DNA from: Candidatus Omnitrophota bacterium
GTDB lineage: Bacteria > Ratteibacteria > UBA8468 > B48-G9 > JAFGKM01
Assembly (NCBI GenBank): GCA_023819225.1
Contig: JAMWCZ010000006.1
Coordinates: 1-32,206, forward strand
Length of the DNA stretch: 32,206 nt
Direction: 5' to 3'
Shown: one piece after another, positions 7,656 through 13,926 of the stretch
Numbering within the stretch: the first letter of the stretch is position 1
How the letters are laid out: every line of letters begins with the position of its first letter
Made by a program: the position numbers and the translations under genes
The notes under the pieces: model-generated
Databases searched by the model: none
Seen by the model: only the letters and a program-made list of their open reading frames with translations
What the model was told of the DNA's origin: nothing

Positions 7656-7897
7656 AAATACATAATTTACAGAATTTGAGATAACTTAGGTAGGAGATAG
7701 AGATGGAAAATTTTAAATTCCCCCCCAATGCGACAGTCCGCCAACATCTCAGTGGCGGAGGGGGAGGATAGGTGAGGGTGGAAAGCAGAGGAAATGTCTC
7801 GCCCTCACCTTACCCCTCTCCCCTCAAGGGAGGGGGGAACTATTTCATCCTCACCCATCTTGCCCTTACGGGCTCCTGGCATAGAAATACATAATTT
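7656..7897. repeat. GC-rich repeat block bounded by 13-bp direct repeats; fills the 7568-7931 gap
   Basis: The 13-mer AAATACATAATTT occurs at 7656-7668 and again at 7885-7897. Between them lie several inverted pairs: TCCGCCA/TGGCGGA (7737-7743, 7753-7759), GGTGAGGG/CCCTCACC (7771-7778, 7802-7809) and GCCC/GGGC (7862-7865, 7870-7873), plus a CCCCTC...AAGGGAGGGG stretch near 7815-7837. The block is much richer in GC than its surroundings and encodes nothing credible. The left edge (CAGAATTTGAGATA, 7670-7683) recurs at 25911-25924. It may be a small inserted repeat element. Outside it the gap holds two promoters. Confidence 0.6.
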
Positions 7898-7924
7898 GAA
7901 ATATTCAGAAAAAAAATTTAATAT
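7896..7924 (+). promoter_or_regulatory. Possible promoter of the diguanylate cyclase gene
   Basis: TTGAAA (7896-7901) and TAATAT (7919-7924) are 17 bases apart. The expected start point (about 7931) coincides with the GTG/ATG start codons at 7929-7934, suggesting a leaderless transcript. The -35 box overlaps the right copy of the 13-bp direct repeat. Confidence 0.4.
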
Positions 7925-7931
7925 ATTAGTG

Positions 7932-9164
7932 ATGAAAAGCATAATAAGGGACAGGATATTTATAATAACGGAGGTCCTACTTTATATTGTTGTAACGATT
8001 ACTATAATTCTAACTGCTATGTGGGTAGAACCGGTTGCTACTATAAAATATGCTTTAAGAATTATAATTCCGTTCCTTCTGATTACATACTTTTTCCTGT
8101 TCCTTGTTTTTAGAATAATCCGCTTTTACTACCATTCTCTTCTTCAACAGAAAAATTTTATAGAATTACTTAATGCAGGGCTGATACGGCTTGGAACTCA
8201 TATAAAAATAGATGCCATCTTGAGAGAAAGTTTAGATATATTTCTTAATTTTTACGGGGGAGATAGAGGAATTATTCTTATAATCGGAGAGCGCATTAAA
8301 GAATATACATCAGGTGATATATTGACGGTCAATGTCTCTAAAGAAAATAAATATGCCAGTGAGTTAAACAGAACATATTCTGTCTTTACATTTTCTCCCG
8401 GAAGTATCTCTGGAGAAATAGATGAGAAAATTAAGCAATCCCTTCAGGAATATGCCTTCGGAAATTGCAGAGAGGTAATTATACTACCCGTAGGAGACAG
8501 GGAAAAAACAAATGCGATTGTTATCGTTGGTATCTCAGATTTAAAGAGAAAAAATAAATATATACTATTTGAAGAGACGAAAAATGAGATGGACATCTTC
8601 CTGAGGCACCTTAATATAGAGATTGAAAACGCTATACTACACGAAGAGGTTAACAAGGCATCAATAACCGATGCTCTTACAGGCCTTTATAATAGAAGGT
8701 ATTTTCAAAAAAGAGTAGAACAGGAGTTTGCCAGAGCAAAAAGGGCTGGTTTTCCCATTTCAATTATGATTTCAGACCTTGACAATTTCAAATATTATGT
8801 GGATAGTTATGGGCATCCAAAGGGAGACCAGATACTTTCAGAACTTGGTTCCCTGGTGAAGAACTCTGTCAGGGAAGGTGATGTGGTCTGTCGGTTTGGA
8901 GGGGATGAATTTGCATATCTTTTACCTTTCACATCAAGTGATGAAGCAAAGGTTTTTGCAGAGAGGATTAAAAAAAATGTATCAAAATATGCATTTTTAA
9001 AAGGCGAATCTGAAAAAGAGGTTAATCTAACAATGAGTATAGGAATTGCAACATTTCCAGAACATGGAAAGACCGATGTAGAAATTATAAGCAAAGCAGA
9101 CCATGCACTATTTGCTTCAAAATCTGCTGGCAAGAACAGGATAACAATATACCAGGAGGAATAA
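7932..9164 (+). CDS. Membrane-bound diguanylate cyclase (GGDEF domain)
   Basis: From the ATG at 7932 the protein has 410 residues. Two membrane helices lie at about 8-30 and 41-63. A linker sensor-like region follows (about 75-235, GAF-like in size but not clearly assignable), then a GGDEF domain from about 245 to the end. The active-site GGDEF (323-327) is intact, and the inhibitory-site RxxD (Arg314, Asp317) lies exactly five residues before it, so product inhibition by cyclic di-GMP is likely. TDALTGLYNRRYF marks the domain start. The frame stays open to 7794, but those extra 46 codons are translated repeat DNA and end at a promoter-like site, so I rejected them. One base separates it from the next gene. 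Confidence 0.9.
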   Translation: MKSIIRDRIFIITEVLLYIVVTITIILTAMWVEPVATIKYALRIIIPFLLITYFFLFLVFRIIRFYYHSLLQQKNFIELLNAGLIRLGTHIKIDAILRESLDIFLNFYGGDRGIILIIGERIKEYTSGDILTVNVSKENKYASELNRTYSVFTFSPGSISGEIDEKIKQSLQEYAFGNCREVIILPVGDREKTNAIVIVGISDLKRKNKYILFEETKNEMDIFLRHLNIEIENAILHEEVNKASITDALTGLYNRRYFQKRVEQEFARAKRAGFPISIMISDLDNFKYYVDSYGHPKGDQILSELGSLVKNSVREGDVVCRFGGDEFAYLLPFTSSDEAKVFAERIKKNVSKYAFLKGESEKEVNLTMSIGIATFPEHGKTDVEIISKADHALFASKSAGKNRITIYQEE

Positions 9165-9165
9165 T

Positions 9166-9744
9166 ATGTTAGATTATGTAATTTTATCCTCAGTTATAAA
9201 TATCGGGATTGCCTTTATTCTGATTACTCTCTCGGCGATATTGCTAAAAATAAACAGGAAGAAATTTGTGTATGGAGTAGCACTTTCAGTTATATATACA
9301 GGATTTGCGGTATATTATCTTTGTCTTGTCTTGTTATATCCGCACTCTATCCTACAAAAAACTGTGGCAACTACGATTACTCCTTCAAACATTATAGAGT
9401 ATCAGGAAGAAAAGATAGAAGAGACCGGGGACTTTACTGTAATAATAACCACAGAAGATAATACATTTTCCCTTGCCCCGGATGGTGAATTAGAGATTAA
9501 AAAGGGGATTAAATTCAAGATAGAAAAGGTGGTATATTCGGGTAATCTCGAAAATATTAAAGCGGATATAAGGGGTTTTGCTGGAAATGCAAGAAAAAAT
9601 GACCTGCAGGATATCGGATACTGGGTAACTTATGATGATATGATTAAAAGATATATGGTCAAAGGAGAAAAGGATAAATTTGAAGTAGAGATAAAGGAAG
9701 GGGAAAAACTTATTGGAACTATATATATAAAATTTGTCGATTGA
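9166..9744 (+). CDS. Unknown protein with two membrane helices and an extracytoplasmic domain
   Basis: I do not recognise this 192-aa protein. Two hydrophobic helices at about 6-28 and 36-58 form a hairpin. The remaining 130 residues look like a soluble, beta-rich domain with alternating hydrophobic and charged residues (DFTVIITTEDNTFSLAPDGELEIKKG...). It begins one base after the diguanylate cyclase gene, so the two are surely co-expressed and may form a signalling pair. That pairing is inferred. It ends nine bases before the tmk start chosen here. There are no Cys residues in the outer domain and no catalytic motif. Confidence 0.7.
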   Translation: MLDYVILSSVINIGIAFILITLSAILLKINRKKFVYGVALSVIYTGFAVYYLCLVLLYPHSILQKTVATTITPSNIIEYQEEKIEETGDFTVIITTEDNTFSLAPDGELEIKKGIKFKIEKVVYSGNLENIKADIRGFAGNARKNDLQDIGYWVTYDDMIKRYMVKGEKDKFEVEIKEGEKLIGTIYIKFVD

Positions 9745-9752
9745 AGGTAAGA

Positions 9753-10382
9753 ATGTATAAAAAAAAAGGTATAATAGTAAGTTTTGAAGGTATAGATGGC
9801 TGTGGTAAGAGTACCCAGGCAAGATTATTTTGTGAGTATCTTGACAAAAATTGTCTGGATTATGTGTTGCTAAACGAACCAGGTGGGACATATACAGGAG
9901 AAAAGATAAGAAAGATTTTGCTTGACAGCAAGAATAATATATGTCCATTAACTGAACTTTTTCTATATCTTGCCAGTCGCAGCCAGCTTGTTGAAGAACT
10001 CATAATCCCATATATTAAAAAAGGAAAGATAGTTGTTCTTGACAGATATATTGACTCAACAACAGCATATCAAGGATATGGCAGGGGAATTTCTTTAAAA
10101 CTTATCAGATATATTCACAGTTTCCTTGTTAGAGATTCCTTCCCTGATATAACATTTCTGATAGATGCACCAGCCAGTGAACTTCTATCGGTATTAAAAA
10201 ACAAAAAGAGGGACAGGATTGAAAAAGAATCCCTGGAATTTCAGAAAAAAGTTAGAGATGGATACCTTCATATTGCGAGACAAGAGAAGAAACGGATAAA
10301 GGTAATAAAAAGAAAAACAGTCCTTCTTACACACAAAGAGATTATAAAAGAGTGGGGGAGATTTATTGATGGACATAGATGA
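9753..10382 (+). CDS. tmk: Thymidylate kinase
   Basis: The 209-aa enzyme phosphorylates dTMP to dTDP for DNA synthesis. The Walker A loop GIDGCGKST is at residues 13-21, the DRYIDST motif at 97-103 with YQGYGRG after it, and the lid region near RDRIEKESLEFQKKVRDGYL. All match Tmk. The open frame begins with a TTG at 9741, but the ATG at 9753 has AAGG five bases upstream and follows the stop of the preceding gene, so it is the better start. The 3' end overlaps holB by 14 bases, the common tmk-holB pairing. Confidence 0.95.
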   Translation: MYKKKGIIVSFEGIDGCGKSTQARLFCEYLDKNCLDYVLLNEPGGTYTGEKIRKILLDSKNNICPLTELFLYLASRSQLVEELIIPYIKKGKIVVLDRYIDSTTAYQGYGRGISLKLIRYIHSFLVRDSFPDITFLIDAPASELLSVLKNKKRDRIEKESLEFQKKVRDGYLHIARQEKKRIKVIKRKTVLLTHKEIIKEWGRFIDGHR

Positions 10383-11211
10383 AGCAAAGGAATTTCTTGT
10401 AAAAATAAAAAAAAAGGATAGGATTTCAGGTGCCTATATCATATTTGGAGGCAGCAGCAAAGAGAGAAATGAGTGTGTTATATTTCTATCAAAACTCCTG
10501 CACTGTAAGGAGACACCTCCCTGTGATAAATGCACTGACTGCATACAGATTGAAAACAGGACCCATCCTGATACAAAGTGGATAACTCCTTCTAAAAGCA
10601 CACTCTCAATAGATGATGTCCGGTGGGTAAAAGGAGATATCTATATCACTCCATATTATGGTAGAAGGAAAATATATATTTTTGAGATTAGCTATATGCG
10701 GTCTGAAGCAGCAAATGCCTTTTTAAAAATACTGGAAGAACCACCCTCCTACGGAACACTGATAATTCAGAGTAGTAATATAAACTTTTTTCTGCCCACG
10801 ATTGTCTCAAGATGCCAGAAGATACGGCTTAATTATACTTTACCTGAATATACAGTGCCTATGGAAAAGATATACCAGCAGTTTACAGATATTTTAGGTT
10901 ATGCAAGGGATAAGGATTTTTTCAGATTTTTTAAGGCAATTGACGAATTTGTAACTGAAAGGGACAGGGAGGAGGTAGAAGAAGATACAGGGAAAATACT
11001 TCTGCTTTACAGGGATATTTATCTTAAAAAAACAGGCATCCCTGAAGAATTTCTTATTAACAAACAAATTGATGATAGTTTTTTACCATCTAACAGGAAT
11101 ATACTTGATATAATGGAAAAAATTCTGGAACTTAAAGGGAGAATAAGATATAATATAAACCTGAAATTGGCACTGGACAATCTTTTTTTGCATATAAGTA
11201 GCGGGTTTTAA
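10369..11211 (+). CDS. holB: DNA polymerase III delta' subunit (clamp loader)
   Basis: The 280-aa subunit belongs to the clamp loader that places the sliding clamp on DNA. The zinc site is complete: Cys46, Cys52, Cys55 and Cys58 (C-x5-C-x2-C-x2-C). The Walker A position is degenerate (IIFGGSSKERNE), as expected for delta', which does not hydrolyse ATP. Sensor-region motifs EAANAFLKILEEPP and the SRC motif (TIVSRCQKI) are present. I took the ATG at 10369, which has GGGGGAG upstream inside tmk, rather than the TTG at 10366. The stop is only five bases before tRNA-Leu. Confidence 0.93.
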   Translation: MDIDEAKEFLVKIKKKDRISGAYIIFGGSSKERNECVIFLSKLLHCKETPPCDKCTDCIQIENRTHPDTKWITPSKSTLSIDDVRWVKGDIYITPYYGRRKIYIFEISYMRSEAANAFLKILEEPPSYGTLIIQSSNINFFLPTIVSRCQKIRLNYTLPEYTVPMEKIYQQFTDILGYARDKDFFRFFKAIDEFVTERDREEVEEDTGKILLLYRDIYLKKTGIPEEFLINKQIDDSFLPSNRNILDIMEKILELKGRIRYNINLKLALDNLFLHISSGF

Positions 11212-11216
11212 TTTTT

Positions 11217-11300
11217 GCCGAAGTGGCGGAATTGGCAGACGCGCCAGGTTCAGGACCTGGTGGTGGCAACACCGTTGGGGTTCGACTCCCCACTTCGGCA
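11217..11300 (+). tRNA. tRNA-Leu (anticodon CAG)
   Basis: The acceptor arms GCCGAAG (11217-11223) and CTTCGGC (11293-11299) pair fully, with discriminator A at 11300. The anticodon stem CCAGG/CCTGG encloses TTCAGGA, giving anticodon CAG for CUG codons. A long variable arm and GGTTCGACTCC T arm fit class II leucine tRNA. CCA is not encoded. It starts five bases after the holB stop. Confidence 0.95.
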
Positions 11301-11307
11301 TTTTCCT

Positions 11308-11325
11308 CTTTGAAGGGATTCAAAG
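11308..11325. other. Small hairpin after tRNA-Leu
   Basis: CTTTGAA and TTCAAAG form a perfect 7-bp stem around GGGA. There is no downstream T run, so it is not a canonical intrinsic terminator, though it lies where two convergent transcription units meet. Confidence 0.3.
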
Positions 11326-11363
11326 AAGTGCTAGTGCGACCAGAGGAGAAGGCAGGAGATTAT

Positions 11364-12710
11364 TTATAATCTGAATCCCATCTTGAAAAGTTCCTTACAA
11401 GTGTTCACAACCTTTTCATCATAACATAAACCTTTCTTTGTTTCTATCTCTTTCAGGGCAGATTCTATACCTAACGCATCTCTGTAAGGTCTGTGTGAAC
11501 TCATCGCCTCAACAACATCTGCAACAGCAAGAATTCTTGACTCAAGCAAGATATTATCATCATCTATACCTTCAGGATATCCACTTCCATCAAACCGTTC
11601 ATGATGCTGAAACACTATTTTTGCCACAGGCCAGGGGAAGTCAATATCTTTAAGTATATGGTATCCCTTAACAGGATGAAGGCGGACAAGTGCCATCTCT
11701 ATATCTGTAAGGGGTCTTGGAGCAGAAAGGATTTCTCCGGGAATATATATCTTGCCTATGTCGTGCAGGATAGAGGCAATTCTTAATCCATCAACAAAGT
11801 CAGAGAGAAAGCCCATCTTCTCTGCTATGGCACAGGCAAGTTTTGATACCCTTCTCTGGTGCTCTGATGTATATGGGTCTTTCTCCGCTATGGTTCTTGA
11901 CAGCGCGCTTACTGTTTCTTCAAGCACCTTTTTCATCCTTCCCTGCATCTTTCTTAAACTTTCTTCTGCAAGTTTGCGCTCCGTAATATCTCTAAGACAG
12001 ATAAGATTGCTCTCCCTTTTACCAAAAACAGTTCTGCTGCCTATGGCTTCCACCCAGAAGGATGTTCCTTTTACATCCCTTACCTGATACTCAACAAGAA
12101 ACTCTCCCTTTCCCGAAGAAATAAGTTTAAAGTCCGTCTTTACCCTTTCAATAAACTGGGGAAGGGCAAGGTCAAAAAATGACTTTTTCTGAGCTTCCTT
12201 TATATCCTTAAATCCGAACATCTCCAGAGCACCAGGATTTGCATAGATAATATTGCCTTCAAGGTCTGTAAGAAAAATCCCGTCAAGAAGGGATTCTGTA
12301 AGCACTCTGTATCTTTCTTCGCTTTCTTTGATAATCTGCCTGTAATTTTCTGCTTCTGTTAAATCCTGTATTGCAAAAAACTGGAGTTTCTTCCCTTTAT
12401 AATTGACAACCTTGCCTCTAATACGAACTATACAATCTCTACCGTCTTTTTTTCTTCCCTTAATAATAGCATCTTCCTTTTCAAACCACTTTTTTCTTTC
12501 TCTCTTGGGTATATCGGGAAAAAGAATAGATATCTCTGCCCCTTCAAGTTCTTCCTCTTTATATCCAAATATATCTGCAAGGTTTTGATTACAGCAAAGA
12601 ATAGTGCCCTGAAAGGACATTATGAAGCCATCATAAAGTGAACGGCAAAAAATATTTGCAAGTTTGTTATTTTTTAGTTCCTGTTTTATCTTTTTTATAA
12701 AATCTTCCAT
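11364..12710 (-). CDS. PAS-PAS-HD-GYP protein, probable cyclic di-GMP phosphodiesterase
   Basis: The 448-aa cytoplasmic protein has two PAS sensor domains at about 18-120 and 130-245. A short coiled linker (246-278) leads to an HD-GYP domain at about 280-440. The HD dyad is His316-Asp317 (ILHDIGK), HHERFDGSGYP covers 369-379 with the GYP at 377-379, and ADVVEAMSSHRPYR follows; these are the metal and substrate motifs of active enzymes. It should hydrolyse cyclic di-GMP. It is monocistronic and has its own strong promoter. A diguanylate cyclase gene lies 3 kb away on the other strand. The PAS ligand is unknown. Confidence 0.93.
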   Translation of the reverse strand: MEDFIKKIKQELKNNKLANIFCRSLYDGFIMSFQGTILCCNQNLADIFGYKEEELEGAEISILFPDIPKRERKKWFEKEDAIIKGRKKDGRDCIVRIRGKVVNYKGKKLQFFAIQDLTEAENYRQIIKESEERYRVLTESLLDGIFLTDLEGNIIYANPGALEMFGFKDIKEAQKKSFFDLALPQFIERVKTDFKLISSGKGEFLVEYQVRDVKGTSFWVEAIGSRTVFGKRESNLICLRDITERKLAEESLRKMQGRMKKVLEETVSALSRTIAEKDPYTSEHQRRVSKLACAIAEKMGFLSDFVDGLRIASILHDIGKIYIPGEILSAPRPLTDIEMALVRLHPVKGYHILKDIDFPWPVAKIVFQHHERFDGSGYPEGIDDDNILLESRILAVADVVEAMSSHRPYRDALGIESALKEIETKKGLCYDEKVVNTCKELFKMGFRL

Positions 12711-12739
12711 TCTTTTAATATACTTTGTTATTTATGTTA

Positions 12740-12767
12740 ATTATATAACATAAAAAAAATTTGTCAA
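12740..12767 (-). promoter_or_regulatory. Near-consensus sigma70 promoter of the HD-GYP gene
   Basis: On the minus strand a perfect TTGACA (12767-12762) and a perfect TATAAT (12745-12740) are 16 bases apart. The start point would fall near 12733, about 23 bases before the ATG at 12710. A run of eight Ts fills part of the spacer. Confidence 0.75.
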
Positions 12768-12782
12768 GTGAAATTTGTACCC

Positions 12783-12820
12783 TACCGCCCCCGCAGTGGA
12801 TTTCCACTGCGGGGGCGGTA
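12783..12820. repeat. Perfect 18-bp GC-rich palindrome with two-base centre
   Basis: The left arm at 12783-12800 and the right arm at 12803-12820 (TCCACTGCGGGGGCGGTA) are exact reverse complements, separated by TT. It lies just past the 3' end of tRNA-Val and just upstream of the HD-GYP promoter. No T tract follows on either strand, so a standard intrinsic terminator is not supported. It may stop readthrough from the long upstream operon or be a dispersed palindromic repeat. Confidence 0.85.
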
Positions 12821-12836
12821 CTAAGACTAAGCGGGG

Positions 12837-12909
12837 TGGGCGGTGCAGGAATTGAACCTGCGACCTCTTGCGTGTGAAGCAAGCGCTCTAACCGCTGAGC
12901 CAACCGCCC
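12837..12909 (-). tRNA. tRNA-Val (anticodon CAC)
   Basis: Reading the minus strand, the acceptor GGGCGGT (12909-12903) pairs with ACCGCCC near the 3' end, with discriminator A at 12837. The D arm is GCTC...GAGC, the anticodon stem CTTGC/GCAAG encloses TTCACAC (anticodon CAC, reading GUG), and the T arm is GCAGG/CCTGC around TTCAATT. Its first 22 bases are also the last codons and stop of mtnA. Confidence 0.95.
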
Positions 12910-13922
12910 GGTTTTTTTATTATACCATCTTCTGTGATAAAACCCTTTATAAGATGTGTTGGCGTTATATCAAATGCAGGGTTGTAAACAGGCGCATCAG
13001 AAGGAGCAATTAACCTTCCCTTAATCTTTCTCACTTCTTCCGCATCCCTCTCCTCTACTGGAATATCCTTACCATTTTTTATAGAAGGGTCAAAGGTAGA
13101 ATAAGGTGCTGCTATGTAAAAGTCAACCTTGTGGTATTTTGCCAGAACTGCCAGCGAATATGTCCCTATCTTGTTTGCTGTATCTCCATTTTTTGCAATC
13201 CTATCTGCCCCTGTGATTATCATATCTATCCTTCCCAGATTCATCAGATATCCTGCCATATTATCACATATAAGTGTATAAGGTATACCTGCCTTTTTCA
13301 GTTCCCATGTAGTAAGCCGCGCCCCTTGTAATACAGGTCTGGTTTCATTTACAAACACATTGAATTTTTTCTTCTGTTTCTTTGCAGTAAAAAAGACCGC
13401 AAGTGCTGTCCCATATCCGCTTGTCGCAAGTCCACCGGCATTGCAATGTGTAAGAATGTTCATATTATCCTGTATCAATCGGGCACCATTTACTCCTATT
13501 TTATAACAGCAATCAAGGTCTTCTCTGTATATATTCTCTGCCTCTTTAAGCAATCTCTCTTTTAACCAGGAAATAGACATATCACTAAATTCCTCTAATA
13601 CCCTTTCCATCCGTGAAAGCGCAAAAAAAAGGTTATATGCAGTGGGTCTTGATGTCTTTAGATATTTAATATTACTTTTTATTTCCTTTATAAATCCCTT
13701 ACTGTCTTTTGTATCTATCCTTAATGCGGAAAGGGTAACCCCATAGGCAGCAACACATCCAATAGCAGGTGCTCCCCTGATACTTAAATTTCTTATGGAT
13801 TCCCATACATCTCTTATATTTTTTAGTTCCAGTATTCTTTCTTTTTCAGGAAGTACCCTCTGGTCTATAATATATAACCTTCCGTTCTCCCACCACAATG
13901 TTTTTATTATTGGTTTTATCAT
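12888..13922 (-). CDS. mtnA: S-methyl-5-thioribose-1-phosphate isomerase
   Basis: The 344-aa enzyme converts methylthioribose-1-phosphate to methylthioribulose-1-phosphate in methionine salvage. The catalytic Cys160 sits in THCNAGGLATSGYG and Asp240 in TGADRI, the same positions as in the well-studied Bacillus enzyme. SIRGAPAIG (48-55) and the GAD-RIAKNGDTANKIGTY stretch are also present. Its last residues (GGWLSG) and TAG stop are encoded by the 5' part of tRNA-Val, which shares 22 bases. dnaE ends four bases upstream. No other methionine-salvage gene is nearby, and MtnA-type enzymes also act on related deoxy-sugar phosphates, so the physiological substrate is likely but not certain. Confidence 0.94.
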   Translation of the reverse strand: MIKPIIKTLWWENGRLYIIDQRVLPEKERILELKNIRDVWESIRNLSIRGAPAIGCVAAYGVTLSALRIDTKDSKGFIKEIKSNIKYLKTSRPTAYNLFFALSRMERVLEEFSDMSISWLKERLLKEAENIYREDLDCCYKIGVNGARLIQDNMNILTHCNAGGLATSGYGTALAVFFTAKKQKKKFNVFVNETRPVLQGARLTTWELKKAGIPYTLICDNMAGYLMNLGRIDMIITGADRIAKNGDTANKIGTYSLAVLAKYHKVDFYIAAPYSTFDPSIKNGKDIPVEERDAEEVRKIKGRLIAPSDAPVYNPAFDITPTHLIKGFITEDGIIKKPGGWLSG

Positions 13923-13926
13923 CTAA

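Noticed and set aside
7794-7931. Extra N-terminal 46 codons of the diguanylate cyclase frame
   Set aside because: They are translated GC-rich repeat DNA with no ribosome site, and a promoter-like pair lies after them.
11083-11323. Two minus-strand frames across tRNA-Leu
   Set aside because: Products are antisense readings of the tRNA and of the end of holB; such phrases are well-known spurious predictions.
12783-12820. Intrinsic terminator for the mtnA/tRNA-Val operon
   Set aside because: The stem is strong, but no T run follows on either strand, so it is listed only as a palindrome.
12715-12903. 62-codon minus-strand frame through tRNA-Val
   Set aside because: It reads the tRNA and the following palindrome and promoter; it has no independent start signal.
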